A stretch of 64,000 nucleotides of DNA from Streptomyces tibetensis (GTDB lineage Bacteria; Actinomycetota; Actinomycetes; Streptomycetales; Streptomycetaceae), in NCBI RefSeq assembly GCF_007655005.1, contig NZ_SZVW01000004.1, positions 1 through 64,000 of the forward strand, read 5' to 3'. Of this stretch, positions 44,743 to 53,304 are shown one piece after another. Each line of letters opens with the position of its first letter. The first letter of the stretch is position 1. The notes under the pieces were generated by a model. The model saw only the letters and a list, made by a program, of their open reading frames with translations, was not told the origin of the DNA and did not search any database. Made by a program: the position numbers and the translations under genes.

Positions 44743-46317
44743 ATGGCCCGCGTCCCCGCCGCAGTCCTGAGCGTCCTGAACCCCTTCCGCAAGGCCCCGC
44801 ACGCCCTCACCCGCCGCTACCGCTCACGCCAGACACCCGCCACGATCGAACTGGTGGCGCAACCCCACCCATGGATCCGCGCGGTGGGACTCGTGGCCGT
44901 CGTACTGCTCGGCGCCTGGCTGGGCCTGCTGGTCGTGGGCAACGTCCGGGTCCCCGTCGGCCCCATGGACACCACCATGACCCTGCGCCCGTCCTTCACC
45001 GGCGGCACCAGGATCAACATCTCCCCCCTCGGCGCCCTCCAGCTCGACAGCCACATCGCCCCCGTCCGCCTGGACGTGAACGTCGACCAGCTCGACCCCG
45101 ACCGCGCCCAAGCCCTCGTCGACCACCCCGAACGCCTCTCCGGCCTCCAGGACGAAGTCACCCAGGACGTCGGCCGCGGCACCCTCGACCTCGCCGTACG
45201 CTCCGGCGTCGCCGTCGTCGCCGGAGCCACCGCCCTCGGCCTCGCCGTCTACCGCCGACCCCGGCGCGCCCTGGCCGCCGGCGGCCTCGCCCTCACCCTC
45301 CTCGCCGCCTCGGGCGGCACGGCCTACGCCACCTGGCGCCCCGACTCCGTCCTCGAACCCAAGTTCTCCGGCCTGCTCACCTCGGCCCCCTCCCTGGTCG
45401 GCAACGCGCGCAGCATCGTCACGGAATTCGACGTCTACCAGAAGGAATTGGCCCGCCTCGTCACCAACGTCACCAAGCTCTACGACGCCACCTCGACGCT
45501 CCCGGCCTACGCGCCCGACCCCTCCACCATCCGGGTCCTGCACGTCTCCGACATCCACCTCAACCCGGCGAGCTGGAAGATCATCGCCTCGCTCGTGGAG
45601 CAGTACCAGGTCGACGTGATCGTCGACTCCGGCGACACGATGGACCACGGCACCGCCGCCGAGAACGGCTTCCTGGACCCCATCGAGGACCTCGGGGCCC
45701 CGTATGTCTGGGTCCGCGGCAACCACGACTCGATGATCACCCAGCGCTATATGCAGGGCCTGAAGAACGTCCACGTCCTGGACGACGGCAATGCACAGAC
45801 GATCAAGGGCCTGCGCTTCGCCGGCATCGGCGACCCGCAGTTCACCCCCGACCGCTCACAGCAGACCGGCGCCCGGCAGTCCCAGGAACTGGCCGGCGCC
45901 CGCCTCGCCACGGCCCTGCGCGACCAGAGCACCGCAGGCACCCCCGTGGACGTCGCCATCGCCCACGAACCCTCAGCCGCCCGCGAGGTCGACGGCGAGG
46001 TCCCCCTGGCCCTGGCGGGCCACCTCCACCACGACGAGATGGAGATGCTCCCCTACGGCACCCGGCTGCGCATCGAGGGCTCCACGGGCGGCAGCGGGCT
46101 GCGCGCCATCGAGGGCAAGCACCCCGACCCCATCGAGGCGTCGATCCTGTACTTCGACCGGGACACCCGCCACCTCCAGGCCTGGGACGAGATCGAACTG
46201 GGCGGGCTCGGCCTCACGACGGCGGAGGTCAGCCGCCACCTCCCGGAGGAGAACCAGCCCGGCGCGACACCCTCCCCCGGCACCCCTTCGGGGGCCACCC
46301 CGTCGCCCTCCCCCTAA
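44743..46317 (+). CDS. Membrane-anchored metallophosphoesterase
   Basis: A 524-residue protein with two to three hydrophobic segments in the first 220 residues (AVGLVAVVLLGAWLGLLVV, AALGLAV..., GGLALTLLAASGG) and a calcineurin-like phosphoesterase domain at about 265-470. Metal motifs are SDIHLNP, DSGDTMDHG, RGNHDSM and AGHLHHDE. The tail is Pro/Ser/Thr-rich. It probably hydrolyses a phosphoester at the membrane surface; substrate unknown. ATG 44743 starts it, with a short divergent gap to the zincin gene. Confidence 0.88.
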   Translation: MARVPAAVLSVLNPFRKAPHALTRRYRSRQTPATIELVAQPHPWIRAVGLVAVVLLGAWLGLLVVGNVRVPVGPMDTTMTLRPSFTGGTRINISPLGALQLDSHIAPVRLDVNVDQLDPDRAQALVDHPERLSGLQDEVTQDVGRGTLDLAVRSGVAVVAGATALGLAVYRRPRRALAAGGLALTLLAASGGTAYATWRPDSVLEPKFSGLLTSAPSLVGNARSIVTEFDVYQKELARLVTNVTKLYDATSTLPAYAPDPSTIRVLHVSDIHLNPASWKIIASLVEQYQVDVIVDSGDTMDHGTAAENGFLDPIEDLGAPYVWVRGNHDSMITQRYMQGLKNVHVLDDGNAQTIKGLRFAGIGDPQFTPDRSQQTGARQSQELAGARLATALRDQSTAGTPVDVAIAHEPSAAREVDGEVPLALAGHLHHDEMEMLPYGTRLRIEGSTGGSGLRAIEGKHPDPIEASILYFDRDTRHLQAWDEIELGGLGLTTAEVSRHLPEENQPGATPSPGTPSGATPSPSP

Positions 46318-46323
46318 ACCGTT

Positions 46324-46353
46324 TTGGCGATAGCTCCCGCCATCCCATATGCT
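46324..46353 (+). promoter_or_regulatory. Putative promoter of the tRNA cluster
   Basis: TTGGCG, an 18-base spacer, then TATGCT, about 45 bases before tRNA-Glu. This is close to the vegetative SigA/HrdB pattern. Confidence 0.6.
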
Positions 46354-46397
46354 TCTCACGTCCCCGACGCGCTGAGAAGCGCGCAGGCGGGCCGATA

Positions 46398-46470
46398 GCC
46401 CTCATCGTCTAGCGGCCTAGGACGCCGCCCTTTCAAGGCGGTAGCACGGGTTCGAATCCCGTTGGGGGCA
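46398..46470 (+). tRNA. tRNA-Glu (UUC)
   Basis: A 73-base cloverleaf with acceptor GCCCUCA/UGGGGGC, anticodon UUC in CUUUCAA, and T loop GUUCGAAUC. CCA is not encoded. It is first of a three-tRNA cluster. Confidence 0.95.
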
Positions 46471-46505
46471 CGCACCACCCTGTGCGACACTGTCGTACGA
46501 AGCTT

Positions 46506-46580
46506 GGTCCTGTGGAGCAGTTTGGAGTGCTCGCCACCCTGTCAAGGTGGAGGCCGCGGGTTCAAATCCCGTCAGGACCG
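46506..46580 (+). tRNA. tRNA-Asp (GUC), copy 1
   Basis: A 75-base cloverleaf, acceptor GGUCCUG/CAGGACC, anticodon GUC in CUGUCAA. It is identical to the copy at 51407. parS follows 6 bases after its end. Confidence 0.95.
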
Positions 46581-46585
46581 CTGAG

Positions 46586-46599
46586 GTTTCACGTGAAAC
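46586..46599. other. parS: parS chromosome-partitioning site
   Basis: GTTTCACGTGAAAC is an exact match to the 14-base Streptomyces parS core bound by ParB. It is extended to a 20-base perfect palindrome by GAG/CTC flanks, and lies between tRNA-Asp and tRNA-Phe. Streptomyces carry about twenty such sites clustered around oriC. Confidence 0.9.
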
Positions 46600-46604
46600 C
46601 TCGT

Positions 46605-46678
46605 GGCTGGGTAGCTCAGTTGGTACGAGCGTCCGCCTGAAAAGCGGAAGGTCGCCGGTTCGACCCCGGCCCCAGCCA
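46605..46678 (+). tRNA. tRNA-Phe (GAA)
   Basis: A 74-base cloverleaf, acceptor GGCUGGG/CCCAGCC, anticodon GAA in CUGAAAA, T loop GUUCGACCC. CCA is not encoded. It is followed by a strong terminator. Confidence 0.96.
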
Positions 46679-46683
46679 CAACT

Positions 46684-46711
46684 AAGGCCCCGATCTTCGG
46701 ATCGGGGCCTT
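46684..46711 (+). terminator. Terminator of the tRNA cluster
   Basis: AAGGCCCCGATC, a TTCG loop, GATCGGGGCCTT, then TGTTG. A 12-base-pair stem 5 bases after tRNA-Phe. Confidence 0.9.
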
Positions 46712-46737
46712 GTTGCATGTCTTGTGTCATCGCGCCC

Positions 46738-46798
46738 GTGGTACGAGCGTCCGCGTCCGCTGCCAGGACCCTTCAACCGCGGCGTACGAGCGTCCGAG
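46738..46798. repeat. tRNA-Phe D-arm fragments
   Basis: Two stretches, near 46738-46754 and 46784-46796, repeat GTACGAGCGTCCG from the D-arm/anticodon stem of tRNA-Phe. They lie after the terminator and do not fold as tRNAs. Confidence 0.7.
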
Positions 46799-46871
46799 CC
46801 CGCTACCGAACAAGTACCCCGGCTTGCAGCTCGCCCCCGTCGATGGCCTCGGCGGAAGCCGCGCATCCAGC

Positions 46872-46890
46872 CCTACGCGATCAGCGTAGG
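46872..46890. other. Hairpin at end of TnpB stub
   Basis: CCTACGC, GATCA, GCGTAGG: a 7-base-pair stem overlapping the stop codon of the truncated TnpB gene. IS200/IS605-family ends carry such small hairpins, but this may also be a junction feature. Confidence 0.5.
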
Positions 46891-47210
46891 GCGATGGGTT
46901 TTTCGGTGGCTCTGCGGAAGCGTTGGGAGCCCGGTTCGCCGAGGTTTCCGGCTTTGAGGTTGCCGGCGAGGGCGGTGTAGGCGTCGCTGGTCTTCTTGAT
47001 GACGTGCTGGGCGGCCTGGGCGCCGAGGGACCAGCGGGTTTTGAGCTGGGTGTAGGTCAGGGCGCGCAGTTCGCGGTTTCGTTTGATTCCGGTGGTGAAG
47101 GCGGTGTGGGAGACGTGGTTGGCTGCCGCGTTGCAGGCGTGGAGGGTTGCCTGTAGTGCCGACGCCTGTTCGGGGGTCGGGAGGAGTTTGACGCGGATGA
47201 CCAGCTTCAC
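46881..47210 (-). pseudogene. Truncated IS200/IS605-type TnpB (OrfB)
   Basis: A 109-residue stub of TnpB. The start MKLVIRVKLLPTPEQASALQ and the helix LHACNAAANHVSH are the typical N-terminus of this RNA-guided nuclease family, whose members run to about 400 residues. The RuvC domain and zinc finger are missing; the frame stops after FRRATEKPIALR. No TnpA transposase is beside it. It is a remnant lying between a tRNA cluster and hrpA, probably inactive, though a short product could still be made. Confidence 0.85.
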
Positions 47211-47368
47211 GTGCAGGAATCTAGGGCGGGGTCGGGGTTGTGGTCACGTGATCGAACGCCGACCACTCGATCGAATGACTGCTCGGTCAATCGCTCGAAG
47301 ATCGTCTGCGTGGGCTGGTCGAAATCCGTTCGCCTCCGTTTTGCAGGGGATGAGATCCTGGATCCCGT

Positions 47369-50300
47369 ATGTCTACGCACCCTGCCCCCGCCCTCGGCGC
47401 CCTCGCCCCCCGCCTGACCGAGCTGTCCCTGCGCGACGCGCACCGGCTCGGGCGCAGGCTCGAAGGTGCGCGCAAGATCCGTAAGCCGGAGGCGCAGGCC
47501 GCCGTGCTCGCCGAGATCGAGGCGGAGGTCGGCAAGGCAGAGGAACGGATGGCCGGTCGGCGTGCCCTCGTGCCCGAGGTCACGTACCCCGAGCAGTTGC
47601 CGGTCAGCCAGAAGAAGGACGAGATCGCCGACGCCATCCGCGACCATCAGGTCGTGATCGTCGCCGGCGAGACCGGCTCCGGCAAGACGACGCAGATCCC
47701 GAAGATCTGTCTGGAGCTCGGGCGCGGCGTACGCGGCATGATCGGGCACACCCAGCCCCGCAGGATCGCGGCCCGGACGGTCGCCGAGCGTGTCGCCGAG
47801 GAGCTGGACACTCCGCTCGGGGAGGCCGTCGGCTGGAAGGTGCGGTTCACCGACCAGGTGAACCAGGACGCGACCTTCGTCAAGCTCATGACGGACGGCA
47901 TCCTGCTGGCCGAGATCCAGACCGACCGTGAGCTGCGCGCCTACGACACGATCATCATCGACGAGGCGCACGAGCGGTCTCTCAACATCGACTTCCTGCT
48001 GGGCTATCTCGCGCAGCTGCTGCCGAAGCGTCCGGATCTCAAGGTCGTCATCACCTCGGCCACGATCGACCCGGAGCGCTTCTCGCGGCATTTCGGCGAC
48101 GCCCCGATCGTCGAGGTGAGCGGCCGTACGTATCCCGTGGAGGTCCGCTACCGGCCGCTGCTGGAGGAGGACGGCGACGACGCCGACCGCGATCAGATCA
48201 CCGCGATCACCGATGCCGTGGAGGAGCTTCAGAGGGAGGGGAAGGGCGACATCCTCGTCTTCCTCTCCGGTGAGCGGGAGATCCGGGACACGGCCGACGC
48301 CCTCACCAAGAAGAACTACCGGTTCACGGAGATCCTGCCGCTCTACGCCCGGCTCTCCCATGCGGAGCAGCACCGTGTCTTCCAGCAGCACACCGGCCGC
48401 AGGATCGTTCTGGCCACGAATGTCGCCGAGACCTCGCTGACCGTCCCGGGGATCAAGTACGTGATCGACCCCGGTTTCGCGCGGATCTCGCGTTACAGCC
48501 ATCGCACCAAGGTCCAGCGACTGCCCATCGAGCCGGTCTCGCAGGCGAGTGCCAACCAGCGCAAGGGCCGCTGTGGGCGTACGTCCGACGGCATCTGCAT
48601 CCGGTTGTACAGCGAGGACGATTTCAACGCCCGGCCGGAGTTCACTGACGCGGAGATCCTCCGGACGAACCTCGCCTCCGTCATCCTGCAGATGACCGCG
48701 GCCGGCCTGGGTGACATCGAGAAGTTCCCGTTCATCGACCCGCCGGACCACCGCAACATCCGTGACGGTGTGCAGCTGCTCCAGGAGCTGAACGCCCTCG
48801 ACCCGGTGCAGAAGGACCCGCGCAAGCGGCTCACGGAGACCGGCCGCAAGCTGGCGCAGCTGCCCGTCGACCCGCGGTTGGCCCGGATGGTCCTGGAGGC
48901 GGACAGGAACGGCTGTGTGCGTGAGGTCATGGTGATAGCCGCCGCGCTGTCCATCCAGGACCCGCGTGAGCGCCCCGCCGACAAGCAGGCGCAGGCCGAT
49001 CAGCAGCACGCCCGCTTCAAGGACGAGACCAGCGACTTCCTGGCCTACCTCAATCTCTGGCGTTATCTCCGTGAGCAGCAGAAGGAGCGCGGGTCGTCCT
49101 CTTTCCGCCGGATGTGCAAGCAGGAGTACCTCAACTTCCTTCGCATTCGTGAATGGCAGGACATTTACACGCAGTTGCGCACGGTCGCGAAGCAGATGGG
49201 CATCCATCTCAACGAGGACGACGCCCCGGCCGACCGCATCCATCTCTCCCTGTTGGCGGGTCTTCTGTCGCACATCGGCATGAAGGACGTGAAGGAGGGC
49301 GCGAAGAACGAGTATCTGGGCGCCCGGAACGCCAAGTTCGCGGTCTTCCCGGGCTCGGCCCTGTTCAAGAAGCCCCCGCGGTTCGTGATGTCCGCCGAGC
49401 TCGTCGAGACGTCCCGCCTCTGGGCGCGCGTCAACGCGAGGATCGAGCCCGAGTGGGTCGAGCCGCTCGCCGCGCACCTCGTCAAGCGCACCTACAGCGA
49501 ACCGCACTGGGAGAAGGACCAGGCCGCGGTGATGGCGTACGAGAAGGTCACGCTGTACGGCGTGCCGATCGTGGCGCAGCGGAAGGTCAACTACGGGCGG
49601 ATCGATCCGGAGATCAGCCGTGAGCTGTTCATCCGGAACGCGCTGGTGGAGGGGGACTGGCGCACGCACCACAAGTTCTTCTCGGACAATCGCCGGCTCC
49701 TCACCGAGGTCGAGGAGCTGGAGCACCGGGCCCGGCGCCGGGACATCCTGGTCGACGACGAGACCCTGTTCGACTTCTACGACCAGCGGATTCCCGAACA
49801 CGTCGTCTCCGGTGCCCACTTCGACTCCTGGTGGAAGCACAAGCGGCACGAGCAGCCCGACTTCCTCGACTTCGAGCGCGAGATGCTCATCAACGAGAAG
49901 GCGGGCGAGGTCACCAAGGCCGACTACCCCGACTCGTGGCGCCAGGGCGGTCTGAAGTTCCGGGTGACGTACCAGTTCGAGCCGGGGGCGGACGCCGACG
50001 GCGTGACCGTGCACATCCCGCTGCAGGTCCTCAATCAGGTCACGGACGAGGGCTTCGACTGGCAGATCCCGGGGCTGCGCGAGGAGCTGGTGACGGAGCT
50101 GATCCGGTCCCTGCCCAAGCCGATCCGGCGGAACTACGTTCCCGCGCCGAACTTCGCGAAGGCGTTCCTGGACCGGGCCGTGCCCCTCCAGGAGCCCTTG
50201 ACCACGACCATGACCCGTGAGCTGCGGCTCATGGTGGGCGTGCCCTTCGAGGCGGACGACTTCGATCTGTCGAAGGTCCCCGACCATCTGAAGGTCACGT

Positions 50301-51313
50301 TCCGGATCGTCGACGAGCGGCGCCGCAAGCTGGCCGAGGACAAGGACCTGGAGGCTCTGAAGCTCAGGCTGCGCCCGAAGGCCCGCAAGGCGCTCTCCCA
50401 GGCGGCCGCGGCGACCGCGGAACGCTCCGGCGGTGAGTCCCTGGAGCGCTCGGGTCTGACCGACTGGACGATCGGCACACTCACCCGGGTCTTCGAGACC
50501 CGTCGGGCCGGTCAGCCGGTGAAGGCGTATCCGGCGCTGGTCGACGACGGCGACACGGTCTCCGTGCGTCTCTTCGACACCGAGGCGGAACAGGCGCAGG
50601 CGATGTGGAAGGGCACGCGCCGGCTGATCCTGCGCAACATCCCGGTGAACCCGGCGAAGTTCACGAGCGATCGCTTGACGAACGCGCAGAAGCTGGCCCT
50701 GTCCGCCAACCCGCACGGCTCGATTCAGGGCCTGTTCGACGACTGCGCGATGGCCGCCGCCGACAAGCTGATCGGGGACTTCGGCGGGCCGGCGTGGGAC
50801 GAGGAGTCGTACCGGAAGCTGTACGACAGGGTGCGTGCCGAGATCGTCGACACGACCGTCCGTACGGTGGACCAGGTGCAGCAGGTCCTGGCGGCCTGGC
50901 AGGCCTGCGAGCGGCGCCTGAAGGCCGTACGCAGCCCGGCGCTGCTGGCGAACCTCCAGGACGTACGGGGGCAGCTGGACGCCCTTGTGAGGCCGGGCTT
51001 CGTGACGGAGGCGGGGCTGCGGCGCATGCCGGACCTGATGCGCTATCTGGTGGCGGCCGACCGGCGGCTGCAGCAGATGCCGACGAACGTCCAGCGGGAC
51101 ACCACGCGGATGCTGAAGGTCCACGAGATGCGGGACGAGTACGCCTGGCTGCTGGAGCAGCTGCCGCAGGGCCGGCCGGTCCCGTCGTCGGTTCTGGACA
51201 TCCGCTGGATGATCGAGGAGCTCCGGGTCAGCTATTTCGCCCACGCGCTGGGCACGGCGTACCCCGTCTCCGACAAGCGGATCGTGAAGGCGATCGACGC
51301 GGCGGCGCCGTAA
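47369..51313 (+). CDS. hrpA: ATP-dependent RNA helicase HrpA
   Basis: A 1314-residue DEAH-box helicase. Walker A GETGSGKTTQIPK is at 100-112, DEAH (IIIDEAHERSL) near 197, ITSATID (motif III), and QRKGRCGRTSDG (motif VI). A helicase-associated/OB-fold region and the long DUF3418-type C-terminal domain follow, at full family length. HrpA unwinds mRNA secondary structure and helps resolve stalled ribosomes in E. coli. ATG 47369 gives the conserved start. It stands alone between the TnpB stub and tRNA-Asp copy 2. Confidence 0.95.
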   Translation: MSTHPAPALGALAPRLTELSLRDAHRLGRRLEGARKIRKPEAQAAVLAEIEAEVGKAEERMAGRRALVPEVTYPEQLPVSQKKDEIADAIRDHQVVIVAGETGSGKTTQIPKICLELGRGVRGMIGHTQPRRIAARTVAERVAEELDTPLGEAVGWKVRFTDQVNQDATFVKLMTDGILLAEIQTDRELRAYDTIIIDEAHERSLNIDFLLGYLAQLLPKRPDLKVVITSATIDPERFSRHFGDAPIVEVSGRTYPVEVRYRPLLEEDGDDADRDQITAITDAVEELQREGKGDILVFLSGEREIRDTADALTKKNYRFTEILPLYARLSHAEQHRVFQQHTGRRIVLATNVAETSLTVPGIKYVIDPGFARISRYSHRTKVQRLPIEPVSQASANQRKGRCGRTSDGICIRLYSEDDFNARPEFTDAEILRTNLASVILQMTAAGLGDIEKFPFIDPPDHRNIRDGVQLLQELNALDPVQKDPRKRLTETGRKLAQLPVDPRLARMVLEADRNGCVREVMVIAAALSIQDPRERPADKQAQADQQHARFKDETSDFLAYLNLWRYLREQQKERGSSSFRRMCKQEYLNFLRIREWQDIYTQLRTVAKQMGIHLNEDDAPADRIHLSLLAGLLSHIGMKDVKEGAKNEYLGARNAKFAVFPGSALFKKPPRFVMSAELVETSRLWARVNARIEPEWVEPLAAHLVKRTYSEPHWEKDQAAVMAYEKVTLYGVPIVAQRKVNYGRIDPEISRELFIRNALVEGDWRTHHKFFSDNRRLLTEVEELEHRARRRDILVDDETLFDFYDQRIPEHVVSGAHFDSWWKHKRHEQPDFLDFEREMLINEKAGEVTKADYPDSWRQGGLKFRVTYQFEPGADADGVTVHIPLQVLNQVTDEGFDWQIPGLREELVTELIRSLPKPIRRNYVPAPNFAKAFLDRAVPLQEPLTTTMTRELRLMVGVPFEADDFDLSKVPDHLKVTFRIVDERRRKLAEDKDLEALKLRLRPKARKALSQAAAATAERSGGESLERSGLTDWTIGTLTRVFETRRAGQPVKAYPALVDDGDTVSVRLFDTEAEQAQAMWKGTRRLILRNIPVNPAKFTSDRLTNAQKLALSANPHGSIQGLFDDCAMAAADKLIGDFGGPAWDEESYRKLYDRVRAEIVDTTVRTVDQVQQVLAAWQACERRLKAVRSPALLANLQDVRGQLDALVRPGFVTEAGLRRMPDLMRYLVAADRRLQQMPTNVQRDTTRMLKVHEMRDEYAWLLEQLPQGRPVPSSVLDIRWMIEELRVSYFAHALGTAYPVSDKRIVKAIDAAAP

Positions 51314-51406
51314 CAGGCCCGGCACGCTGGGTGAGTTCGACCCTGGGCTCACCCTCCTGTACAGTCTCTTCTCGCAGCGCAACGCACGAATAGCGCCGCG
51401 AAACCT

Positions 51407-51481
51407 GGTCCTGTGGAGCAGTTTGGAGTGCTCGCCACCCTGTCAAGGTGGAGGCCGCGGGTTCAAATCCCGTCAGGACCG
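51407..51481 (+). tRNA. tRNA-Asp (GUC), copy 2
   Basis: A 75-base tRNA identical to the copy at 46506-46580. It is followed by a decayed copy and then a terminator. Confidence 0.95.
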
Positions 51482-51544
51482 CAGTGCGACATGAGGGCCC
51501 GCCCCCGTAAGGGTGCGGGCTCTTACGCGTCCCCCTACCCGTCC

Positions 51545-51626
51545 GTGCCCCTCGCCACCGCGTCGAGGTGGAGGCCGCGCCCGCGGCGCAGCCGCGATCG
51601 GGTACAGCACATCCCGTCAGGACCGC
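51545..51626 (+). pseudogene. Decayed tRNA-Asp copy
   Basis: A third, broken tRNA-Asp. The anticodon arm is kept (CACC-GCGTCGA-GGTG, anticodon GTC) along with GGAGGCCGCG, and the 3' end ATCCCGTCAGGACCG is intact. The acceptor 5' strand and D-arm are gone, U33 is C, and about 20 extra bases break the T-arm. It lies 63 bases after the functional copy and just before a terminator, so it is probably transcribed with it. Confidence 0.8.
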
Positions 51627-51630
51627 AGAG

Positions 51631-51662
51631 AAAGAGCCCGGATCTTCGGATCCGGGCTCTTT
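51631..51662 (+). terminator. Terminator after tRNA-Asp copies
   Basis: AAAGAGCCCGGATC, TTCG, GATCCGGGCTCTTT: a 14-base-pair stem ending in TTT. Confidence 0.9.
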
Positions 51663-51844
51663 GCGTTGCGCCCGGGCCTTCCGGGCCGGCCTCTTCCCGC
51701 GCCCGGGCCGTCGGGTCCGGACCTTATGTGCGCGCTGACCTCCGCACACAGCCCCGGGCCCCCACACGCCGTCTTGACGCCCCCTCATTCCCTCGGTACC
51801 CCAGAACCAGGGCCGTTCCCCGTACGGCCTCCTGGAGGTGGCGT

Positions 51845-52036
51845 ATGGCGGCAGCGGCCAGGCACGAGACGCGGGCCCTGCTCCGCGCGCACCTGTCGGC
51901 CGCGTCGTCGTACCGGCACCTCACACGGCACTGCCCGATCTGCCACCGGCTGCTGCGGCTGGCGATGGAGTCCGCGCCGCACACCGCCCGGACCGCGGCG
52001 CCGCCCCGGGAGGACGAGAGCCCGGCACCGGCTTGA
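51845..52036 (+). CDS. Small zinc-ribbon-like protein (DUF6274-type)
   Basis: A 63-residue protein. HLTRHCPICHRLLRLAM holds a CxxC with nearby His residues and could bind a metal. The family name DUF6274 is from memory of Streptomyces annotation near bldC. ATG 51845 follows GGAGGTGG. It has no membrane segment. Function unknown. Confidence 0.75.
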   Translation: MAAAARHETRALLRAHLSAASSYRHLTRHCPICHRLLRLAMESAPHTARTAAPPREDESPAPA

Positions 52037-52313
52037 TCCACGAGCGGTCTCAACACCCGTACGCACGCGGGCTGCTGGAGCAGGGAGGCTTCTTTACCTC
52101 ACTCGAGGCGGAGCTAACAAGCCGCTTGGTATGTGACGGGTGTCACCGCATGAGTTTCGGAAAGTGGGTTACTTACACCCCGCCTACAAAGGGTCAATTT
52201 AATATGTGCAATTGCACCCTGCCCGGGGTGCCGCGCACGGGGGATCCGACACCCCTCCCCAGGCTCCTACAAGGCCGCTCACAGCCGGATCGGCAGAACC
52301 GTCGTGGGCGCAC
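52037..52313. other. Intergenic region with GTGAC palindrome
   Basis: No gene seen. The area is AT-richer than its surroundings and holds GTGACGGGTGTCAC at 52133-52146. It is downstream of both convergent neighbours. Confidence 0.45.
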
Positions 52314-52353
52314 AAAAAAGATCGCGCTGGACCCGGCGGAGTCCAGCGCGATC
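52314..52353 (-). terminator. bldC terminator
   Basis: On the minus strand, GATCGCGCTGGA pairs with TCCAGCGCGATC (12 bp) and is followed by TTTTTT, about 145 bases past the bldC stop. Confidence 0.9.
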
Positions 52354-52498
52354 GACGACGCACCCTGTTGCATGCCTGAGAAGCTCTGACCGGCGTGGGC
52401 GGGGGGCCTGTTGGGGCAGGACCCGCGTCGTGTGGAGCTGTGGTTCCGGGCGCCGCGACCAGTGGGGGACCAGCCGGTTTGCCCGGTTATTCAGTTGT

Positions 52499-52705
52499 TC
52501 AGGCCTCGCTGCGCTGCTGCGGGATACCCGCGAGCAGAGCGCGGACCTCGGCCTCGCGGTAGCGCCGATGCCCGCCGAGCGTGCGGATCGACGTGAGCTT
52601 GCCGGCCTTCGCCCACCGCGTGACCGTCTTCGGGTCCACACGGAACATGGTGGCGACCTCAGCCGGGGTCAGCAGCGGCTCGGCATCAGGGGTGCGAGCG
52701 GTCAT
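52499..52705 (-). CDS. bldC: Developmental regulator BldC
   Basis: A 68-residue MerR-like DNA-binding protein made almost only of a winged helix-turn-helix (LLTPAEVATMFRVDPKTVTRWAKAG, then LTSIRTLGGHRRYREAEV). BldC binds head-to-tail as oligomers on direct repeats and delays the start of sporulation in Streptomyces. ATG 52705 has GAGGAGG upstream. It has its own long promoter region and terminator, so it is monocistronic. Confidence 0.97.
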   Translation of the reverse strand: MTARTPDAEPLLTPAEVATMFRVDPKTVTRWAKAGKLTSIRTLGGHRRYREAEVRALLAGIPQQRSEA

Positions 52706-53304
52706 GAGCGGCCTCCTCGGGAGAACCGAACCTTCTCGGTTCTTTCCTCTAAATTCTGCACCTTGACCCGCGTTGCCCGAAATGGCGGACGCGAGTCGAG
52801 TCGGTTATAGGACGAACGGCTTGTCCTCGGCACTACAACTACACCATCTGTCCAGCCGCGTCGGCCAAACCGATGGAATTGCCCCTCCAGGTGTTCATCA
52901 GCGACGGAAGCCGATGGACCATGCCATAGCGGACAGTCACACCGCTGTGACGATCAGTCACAGCGTGATCAGGAAGTCACCAGACCCCCCAAAGCGTGCA
53001 ATGCTGAGATTCCGCCCATAGTGCAGCACCATGGGACGGAAGGAGCCCTCCCCGGACTCCTTGTCCTATTTTGGCATGAGGAGGGGCAAGGGACGCAAGA
53101 GCCTCGTACGTGTAGTCCGTCACGCTTGGCCTACTTGAGAGGTCTGCCCGGATCGGGTCCTACGTCCCTTGTTGACGAAGCCTCAGGAGACGCACGGCCC
53201 GCTTCAGGAACTCGGTGCGAGGACGAAACCCCAAATCGGGCGGTTCGTCAAACGTCAGTTCGTGACCGGATGCGAGCGGTGTGTACGGACATCAAGGTCA
53301 GGGG
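52706..53304. promoter_or_regulatory. bldC upstream region with GTNAC repeats
   Basis: About 600 bases between co-directional genes, containing the bldC promoter. At 52936-52961 there are three GTNAC elements: GTCAC, six bases, GTGAC, five bases, GTCAC. The last pair fits the MtrA box GTNAC-N5-GTNAC. An overlapping palindrome GATCAGTCACAGCGTGATC is at 52952-52970. No gene is supported here. Confidence 0.55.

Noticed and set aside
47236..47249. GGTCACGTGATC-type palindrome as a second parS
   Set aside because: Only the CACGTG centre agrees; the TTTCA/TGAAA arms of parS are absent.
47207..51382. Very long minus-strand frame opposite hrpA (1391 codons)
   Set aside because: A long antisense frame is expected opposite a high-GC gene; the plus strand has all helicase motifs in order.
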